A DNA stretch of 64,000 nt from CAZCRE01 sp964501075 (GTDB taxonomy: Archaea > Thermoproteota > Bathyarchaeia > Bathyarchaeales > Bathycorpusculaceae). The stretch covers positions 1-64,000 of the forward strand of contig CAZCRE010000001.1 of NCBI GenBank assembly GCA_964501075.1, in the 5' to 3' direction. The notes under the pieces were generated by a model, which ran no database searches, was not told the DNA's origin, and saw only the letters and a list, made by a program, of their open reading frames with translations. Shown here one piece after another: positions 59,872 through 64,000 of this stretch. Both the position numbers and the translations under genes were made by a program. Every line of letters starts with the position of its first letter. Positions within the stretch are counted from its first letter, which is position 1.

Positions 59872-60222
59872 ATGGAATTTTGTCCAAAATGTGGTTCTCG
59901 TCTTGTACCCAAGAAAGCGAAAAACGGCAAAGATGCGACATTAGTCATGATCTGCCCGAAATGTGGCTACAAGAAGAAAGCAGCGGACAAGATTGAGCCG
60001 AAACCAATCAAAGCCGTCCAGACTAACCCACGGCAACTCGTTGCAGTAATCAGCAAAGAGGAGCAAAAGCTGAGAACACTGCCCACCGTAAGGATCGAGT
60101 GCCCCAAATGCGGCAACAACGTGGCCTATGTTTGGCAAGTGCAGACGAGAGGCGCCGATGAGTCTTCGACGCAGTTCTTGCGATGCACGAAGTGCAGCTA
60201 CACATTCAGAGAATACTCATAG
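59872..60222 (+). CDS. tfs: Transcription factor S (TFIIS-like)
   Basis: A 116-residue cleavage-stimulating factor of archaeal RNA polymerase. The N-terminal zinc ribbon is CPKCGS...CPKCG (about 4-27) and the C-terminal one CPKCGN...CTKCSY (about 80-110), with the RGADE tip (the acidic pair that reaches the active site) intact. The 3' third is overlapped in another frame by a recombinase gene, a sign of integration at this locus. Confidence 0.95.
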   Translation: MEFCPKCGSRLVPKKAKNGKDATLVMICPKCGYKKKAADKIEPKPIKAVQTNPRQLVAVISKEEQKLRTLPTVRIECPKCGNNVAYVWQVQTRGADESSTQFLRCTKCSYTFREYS

Positions 60223-61114
60223 ACTTTCAGATTTTGCTAAAGGAAATATTCTCAAGCTAGCTTTTGAGCTTAGAAACAGGGGCTACTCTGAGTCTTACTT
60301 GAAGACTTTGATTACTGCTTTGAATCATGTCGCTTCGAGAGTCGACGTTGAAGACACTTCAGCAGTCTTAGAACTCGTGGCAAAAGCGAAATGGAGAGAC
60401 AGCTACAAAGCTAACTTGTGCGATTTCTACAGTCACTACTGCAAGTTCTACAACATCGCTTTCTCTAAGCCGAGGTACAGAAAAGATCACAAAATTCCGA
60501 GGGTGCCGAGTGAAGAGAAGATTAATCTGATAATTGGGCACGCATCGAAGAAATACGCGATAATCTACAAAATCGCTATGGAATGCGGGCTAAGACCGGT
60601 TGAGATTGGCGATTTGACTCTGAACGACATAGATTTGGTCAAAGGAATAATCTCAGTCTGCTCTGCGAAGCATGGCAATCCGAGGGTTCTGAAGTTGAAA
60701 GACGAGACTCATGCTATGCTGAAGAAGTACGTCGGCGAGCACAAGTTCGGCTTGAATGACAGACTGTTTCCGTCGGGGGCTGTTATCAGCAACACGTATG
60801 AGAGACTGAAAGCTTCGCTGTCTAAGAAGCTTTGCGATTCTGAGCTGAAGAAGATTCGACTCTACGACTTGCGACACTACTATGCAACGATGCTCTACTA
60901 CAAGACTAAAGACATACTTCTAGTGAAAGAAAAGCTCGGACACAGAAACATCAATAACACTCTGATTTACACGCATCTCGTAAACTTCAATGAGAATGAA
61001 GAGTTCTACAGCGCGACAGCAAAAGCAGTTGACGAAGCAGCGAAGCTCATAGAGCAGGGCTTTGACTTCGTGTGCGACTTGGACGGAGTGAAGCTGTTCA
61101 GGAAGCGGAAGTAG
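60158..61114 (+). CDS. Tyrosine recombinase (integrase)
   Basis: About 318 residues. A SAM-like N-terminal domain is followed by the catalytic domain with GLRPVEIGDL (Arg I), a middle Lys (SAKHGNPRVLKLK), YDLRHYYAT (Arg II; the usual first His is Tyr here), GHRNINN and the nucleophile in TLIYTH. The frame runs through the last 65-95 bases of tfs, where its only sensible starts lie (60158 or 60128). This suggests an att site in the tfs 3' end. Xer-type housekeeping recombination is the alternative. Confidence 0.87.
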   Translation: MSLRRSSCDARSAATHSENTHRLSDFAKGNILKLAFELRNRGYSESYLKTLITALNHVASRVDVEDTSAVLELVAKAKWRDSYKANLCDFYSHYCKFYNIAFSKPRYRKDHKIPRVPSEEKINLIIGHASKKYAIIYKIAMECGLRPVEIGDLTLNDIDLVKGIISVCSAKHGNPRVLKLKDETHAMLKKYVGEHKFGLNDRLFPSGAVISNTYERLKASLSKKLCDSELKKIRLYDLRHYYATMLYYKTKDILLVKEKLGHRNINNTLIYTHLVNFNENEEFYSATAKAVDEAAKLIEQGFDFVCDLDGVKLFRKRK

Positions 61115-61140
61115 ATACTCAATTCCCTTTTTTCTCTGTT
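61115..61140 (+). terminator. T-rich possible terminator after the integrase
   Basis: CCCTTTTTTCTCTG follows the integrase stop. An oligo-T run is the usual archaeal termination signal; no hairpin is needed or seen. Confidence 0.35.
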
Positions 61141-61220
61141 TACATAACGTAAGCTTAGTAGACTGCACTTAATCTCTACAAACGCCCGCTGAAGGGTATT
61201 TTTGTCTTATTAGGGATTGA

Positions 61221-61469
61221 TTGGCGAAACAGAGCTTTGAACGTATGAGCTGGGGCTACAGTTGGGTTTTCCCTGCATTCGTCAGGTTTTGGAAGAGTCT
61301 AATCGAAAAGTATGGTTTCAAACAAGCCTTGTTCTTATGGAGCAAATTGCTTTGTAGTCCATTTGTCGTCACTCGCCAAGTGAGGTTGACTAGGTTCTTG
61401 CCTGAGTATGAGCATATGAATACAAAGAGTCTGCCTTGGGGTGCACTGTTTCGCACTTCTTTTGAATAA
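61221..61469 (+). CDS. Small island protein, unknown
   Basis: An 82-residue ORF with a TTG start and a basic, aromatic-rich sequence (SWGYSWVFPAFVRFWKSLIEKYGFKQ). It may have one amphipathic or membrane-associated helix. There is no family match that I recognise. Position between the integrase and the SIR2 gene makes it a candidate small accessory protein, but it could be spurious. Confidence 0.3.
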   Translation: MAKQSFERMSWGYSWVFPAFVRFWKSLIEKYGFKQALFLWSKLLCSPFVVTRQVRLTRFLPEYEHMNTKSLPWGALFRTSFE

Positions 61470-61547
61470 TATGTGCGTGCACCTGACTGAAGCTGTTGGT
61501 AACATTCATTAGCCAAACTAAGTTATTATCCACTGAGGTGCGTTTGT

Positions 61548-62927
61548 GTGAAACCAATAGTTGTAAATGAGAGACCTAAAGATCATGATCCTGAGGACTG
61601 CCGAGTTCCAGGGTGCGAAAGATGTAAACTGGATGTACCTTTTAAGCTGCCATCGCAAATTGTCAAGGCACATAAGAATGGCGATCTCGTTATTTTTGCA
61701 GGTGCCGGCGTGAGCACGGAAAGTGAAGGGATTTTTCCACACGATTTTTATGAAGAAATCAGAAGAGAAGTGAAAATCCCAGGAGAAAAAAAGGTCAGTT
61801 TTCCGGATTTGATGAGCCTCTATTGCTCAGCGCCGCGAAGTCGCAAAGACCTTTTGCTTCTCATAAAGAAGCGAATCGATGAAGTCAAAGCCTATCCTGA
61901 ATTATATAACTTTGCAGCGGAATTTCATCGAGAAATTGCAACCGTTCCTCACTTAAATGAGATATTTACGACCAATTGGGATGATTTTTTTGAAAGAGAG
62001 TGTGATGCGACACCGGTGGTAACGAGTCAGGATTTCGCAGTCGTTCAAGACACCCCAGGAAGGAAGGTCTTTAAGCTACATGGTTCGATTTACAACTATG
62101 GTTCGATAGTAGCCACAAAAAAAGACTATGAAAAGTGCTACAGAAGACTTTCCACTAGCATAATTGGCGCTAATCTCAAAATTCTTCTGATGTCCAAGAC
62201 TCTGGTCTTCGTTGGTTTTTCCTTTGACGATGAAGACTTTCTCAGGCTTTATCGCCTTCTGAAGAAGGAAGTTGGGGGTATGCTTCCACAGTGTTACGTT
62301 GTGACCTTGGACAAGAAGGCAAAAAGAAAGCTTGAAGAACTCGATATCGAGGCAATCCCGATTCTGACTGGAGCTACTTACTTCGTTAAGAACCTCAAGA
62401 AGAGACTAGTTCAAGAAGGTACCATGTTGCCTGATTCACAATTTCTAGGCATTCCAGAGATGCTTAAAGTTCTTTTTTCGGAAAGCGAGAAGATTCAAAA
62501 GTTGAGTTTGAAAGAACACCCAGATCTACTTTATACGGTAGCATATGAGAACGGATTCATGCATGCTCTTAATCGAATAGCTATGACTAGAAACTCGGGC
62601 GAATACGGTTGTGGTCCACATATATTTGCTATGATTAAGTCGTTTGACCCCTCAATTAAGACAGCCTTGCGGAAAAAGCATTACGTTCAAGCTGCTTTAC
62701 TCACTGGATTTCAGGCGGGTCTTGTGTTTTACCTCTCAAGTCCTGAAGATCGAAAGAAAGTACCACTATACTATATGCATGGCTGCAAGGAAGAGATTAT
62801 GAATGTCGAGCAATGCATAAAGCTTGAAAAAAAAGCAGCGTCCTCAAATAAACTGGCGCATGACCAAGCCAAAAAAGAGGTCAGAGGGATTCCTAAAGGC
62901 ATTTTTATTCATTATCCACCGTTTTAA
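61548..62927 (+). CDS. SIR2-domain protein, putative defence NADase
   Basis: A 459-residue protein, GTG-started with GAGGTG eight bases upstream. The SIR2_2-type domain (about 45-300) has VIFAGAGVSTESEG, IFTTNWDDFFE, FKLHGSIYNYGS (catalytic His) and LVFVGFSFDDEDFLR. A short Cys motif DCRVPGCERC lies at the N-terminus. About 160 C-terminal residues are not recognised. Such SIR2 proteins often deplete NAD during phage infection; placement beside an integrase and a DUF559 nuclease supports a defence role, but this is inference. Confidence 0.85.
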   Translation: MKPIVVNERPKDHDPEDCRVPGCERCKLDVPFKLPSQIVKAHKNGDLVIFAGAGVSTESEGIFPHDFYEEIRREVKIPGEKKVSFPDLMSLYCSAPRSRKDLLLLIKKRIDEVKAYPELYNFAAEFHREIATVPHLNEIFTTNWDDFFERECDATPVVTSQDFAVVQDTPGRKVFKLHGSIYNYGSIVATKKDYEKCYRRLSTSIIGANLKILLMSKTLVFVGFSFDDEDFLRLYRLLKKEVGGMLPQCYVVTLDKKAKRKLEELDIEAIPILTGATYFVKNLKKRLVQEGTMLPDSQFLGIPEMLKVLFSESEKIQKLSLKEHPDLLYTVAYENGFMHALNRIAMTRNSGEYGCGPHIFAMIKSFDPSIKTALRKKHYVQAALLTGFQAGLVFYLSSPEDRKKVPLYYMHGCKEEIMNVEQCIKLEKKAASSNKLAHDQAKKEVRGIPKGIFIHYPPF

Positions 62928-63363
62928 TTTAATAGAGATAGAACTCTTAACGGAGAACGTGCGGTTCTCGTTCCGGAAAACGGTCTCGCTCGCATCGTTG
63001 GGAGTTTTGCGAGAGCAAAGTGTCTCTACAGCGCGGGCTAGCATATCACTCTGCAAACCTGAAAAACGCTGCTGCGGAAAAATCTTTCAGGCAGAATCAT
63101 TCGATGGATTTGGCTTAAGCTGTTGAAAACCAAAACAGGGATTTTCCCCTATACTGTACTGTATATGGGGTTTTCACTGTTTTGAAATGCTCTTAGAGAG
63201 TTGCTGACTGCGCTTTCAAAAATCTTCGAGGATAAGACTTTACCCCAAAACCCAAACACAAACACACAAAAAGCAACTTGTGTGGTTCAATTGAGTTTCA
63301 ATCTTTACAGGGTATTCATAATCCTTATCGCGCTAGCAGAGATCAAATAGTAGTCTGGTTGGT
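62928..63363. other. Intergenic region of the island with palindrome
   Basis: No credible ORF. The imperfect inverted repeat at 63134-63182 (separate entry) is the only structure seen. The lengthy gap between two likely plus-strand genes suggests independent promoters or lost genes. Confidence 0.4.
63134..63182. repeat. Imperfect inverted repeat
   Basis: The left arm AAAACAGGGATTTTCCCC TATAC and the right arm GTATATGGGG TTTTCACTGTTTT are about 22 bases each with a few mismatches, around a TGTACT centre. It could be an att or transposon end, a terminator or an operator. Confidence 0.5.
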
Positions 63364-63846
63364 ATGTATCGCCGTCGAAGAAGTGCGCCTCTCAAATTCG
63401 AAAAAGCCTATGAAATGCGACACAATCCGACACCAGCAGAGGCGCGCATGTGGGAAATCATAAAGGGTCAAATGATACCTAATTTTCCAAATCATATCTT
63501 CTACCGACAGTCCGTGCAATTTGGCTACATATTGGACTTTTACTGTCCAACATTGCGACTAGGCATAGAAGTAGACGGTGCCATACATAACGAAAGAAAA
63601 TGGTATGATTGGCAAAAAGACACCAATCTAGCACGTAGGCAAATACAAATGTACCGATTTAGCAATGTGGATGTCTTCAACAACCCGCAGGGTGTCGCCA
63701 CTCGACTCTTTCAAATCATACAAGACAAAACGATGCCTTGGTATGCAACGAGTCATGCATCAGCGCTTCCCAATCAGAAAGACTGCAAAATGATACAAGA
63801 GAAATCGACGCCTTGGTATAAGAAAATCTTCAGATTCCTAGTGTAA
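63364..63846 (+). CDS. DUF559 (Vsr-like) endonuclease-fold protein
   Basis: A 160-residue protein with MRHNPTPAEARMWEIIKGQ, FYRQSVQFGYILDFYCPTLRLGIEVDGAIHN (the PD-(D/E)xK-type D and E in DFYC and IEVDG) and a final catalytic-domain helix. The C-terminus has two copies of a DKT/EKS-x-PWY motif (about 129 and 150). DUF559 proteins are often encoded in defence or mobile islands. Target DNA is unknown. Confidence 0.85.
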   Translation: MYRRRRSAPLKFEKAYEMRHNPTPAEARMWEIIKGQMIPNFPNHIFYRQSVQFGYILDFYCPTLRLGIEVDGAIHNERKWYDWQKDTNLARRQIQMYRFSNVDVFNNPQGVATRLFQIIQDKTMPWYATSHASALPNQKDCKMIQEKSTPWYKKIFRFLV

Positions 63847-64000
63847 TGCGCGCAATTCTTGGAATCCACGTTTGCTTTTCGTCTCTCAGATACTTAGCGC
63901 GCGCTATCAATATCTCTGAAAGCTGAGGCGCGGTCAAACTAACGCAAGGATCAAGTTTGGTTTACAAGAGAGGCTAAAACACGGTCAGCGCGCGCAGAAC
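63847..64000. other. Window end, no gene seen
   Basis: The last 154 bases after the DUF559 gene have no ORF of note. GCGCGC stretches stand out against the surrounding sequence, but no repeat is clear. The island continues beyond the window. Confidence 0.3.

Noticed and set aside
62824..63126. 100-codon frame overlapping the end of the SIR2 gene
   Set aside because: The first third overlaps the SIR2 coding sequence in another frame and the rest has no motif; likely a shadow.
1..64000. CRISPR arrays or cas genes
   Set aside because: No regularly spaced direct repeats and no Cas-like protein seen in the window.

Overview
The window is chromosomal DNA from an archaeon of the TACK branch, most likely Bathyarchaeia. 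It encodes both subunits of the archaeal D-family DNA polymerase, an Orc1/Cdc6 initiator, RNA polymerase subunits Rpo7, Rpo4 and Rpo11, Spt4, Elf1, TFS, SRP54, Alba, Csl4, Dph2, Pus10, Nob1, Fcf1/VapC9, aIF5A and GGGP synthase (an archaeal ether-lipid enzyme). TATA-like boxes about 25-60 bp ahead of many genes and frequent GTG/TTG starts fit this. The lineage call is an inference from gene content; there is no rRNA gene in the window.

Layout. 0.3-3.2 kb: fcf1-like, rpo7, spt4, dephospho-CoA kinase, S24e and S27ae in one plus-strand operon. 3.2-6.9 kb: a convergent minus-strand block uL3-uL4-uL23-uL2-uS19, the start of the S10 operon, which stops after uS19. 7-16.3 kb: metabolic and accessory genes (pyrE, a CysC-like kinase, an APH-type kinase with a membrane protein, ahcY), an intron-containing tRNA-Ser(CGA), a bactofilin-like repeat gene split by a one-base frameshift, and an AbrB-PhoU regulator. 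16.5-30.1 kb: the replication region, with PolD small subunit, orc1/cdc6, an approximately 800-bp gene-free stretch that carries ORB-type repeats around an A/T-rich core (a probable oriC), winged-helix genes, an aminotransferase, nadE with its nitrilase partner, elf1, GGGP synthase and PolD large subunit. 30-44 kb: MazG, glyA, a hidden Sec61-beta gene, a DUF2070 membrane protein, the korDABC oxidoreductase operon, Alba, a class III aminotransferase, Nob1, NAD kinase, aIF5A, Hsp20 and a PAC2-family chaperone. 44.1-60.2 kb: a dense information-processing region: srp54-pus10-eL21-rpo4-DUF655-ksgA-hemK2, then Trm11-like, uL16/L10e, ppsA, dph2, METTL5-like, csl4, rpo11, an RNase III-like gene, ICMT, DUF99 and tfs. 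60.1-64 kb: a likely integrated island: a tyrosine recombinase whose reading frame starts inside the 3' end of tfs, then a SIR2-domain protein, an imperfect palindrome and a DUF559 nuclease.

The two most informative signals beyond routine annotation are the oriC next to orc1/cdc6, and the tfs-integrase-SIR2-DUF559 boundary, which looks like the left edge of a mobile or defence island that runs off the end of the window. Smaller genes below 60 codons were recovered by reading the gaps: Sec61-beta (convincing), a 41-codon ORF ahead of ahcY and a 58-codon membrane ORF ahead of uL16 (both tentative). All family calls come from motif and sequence recognition without database searches.
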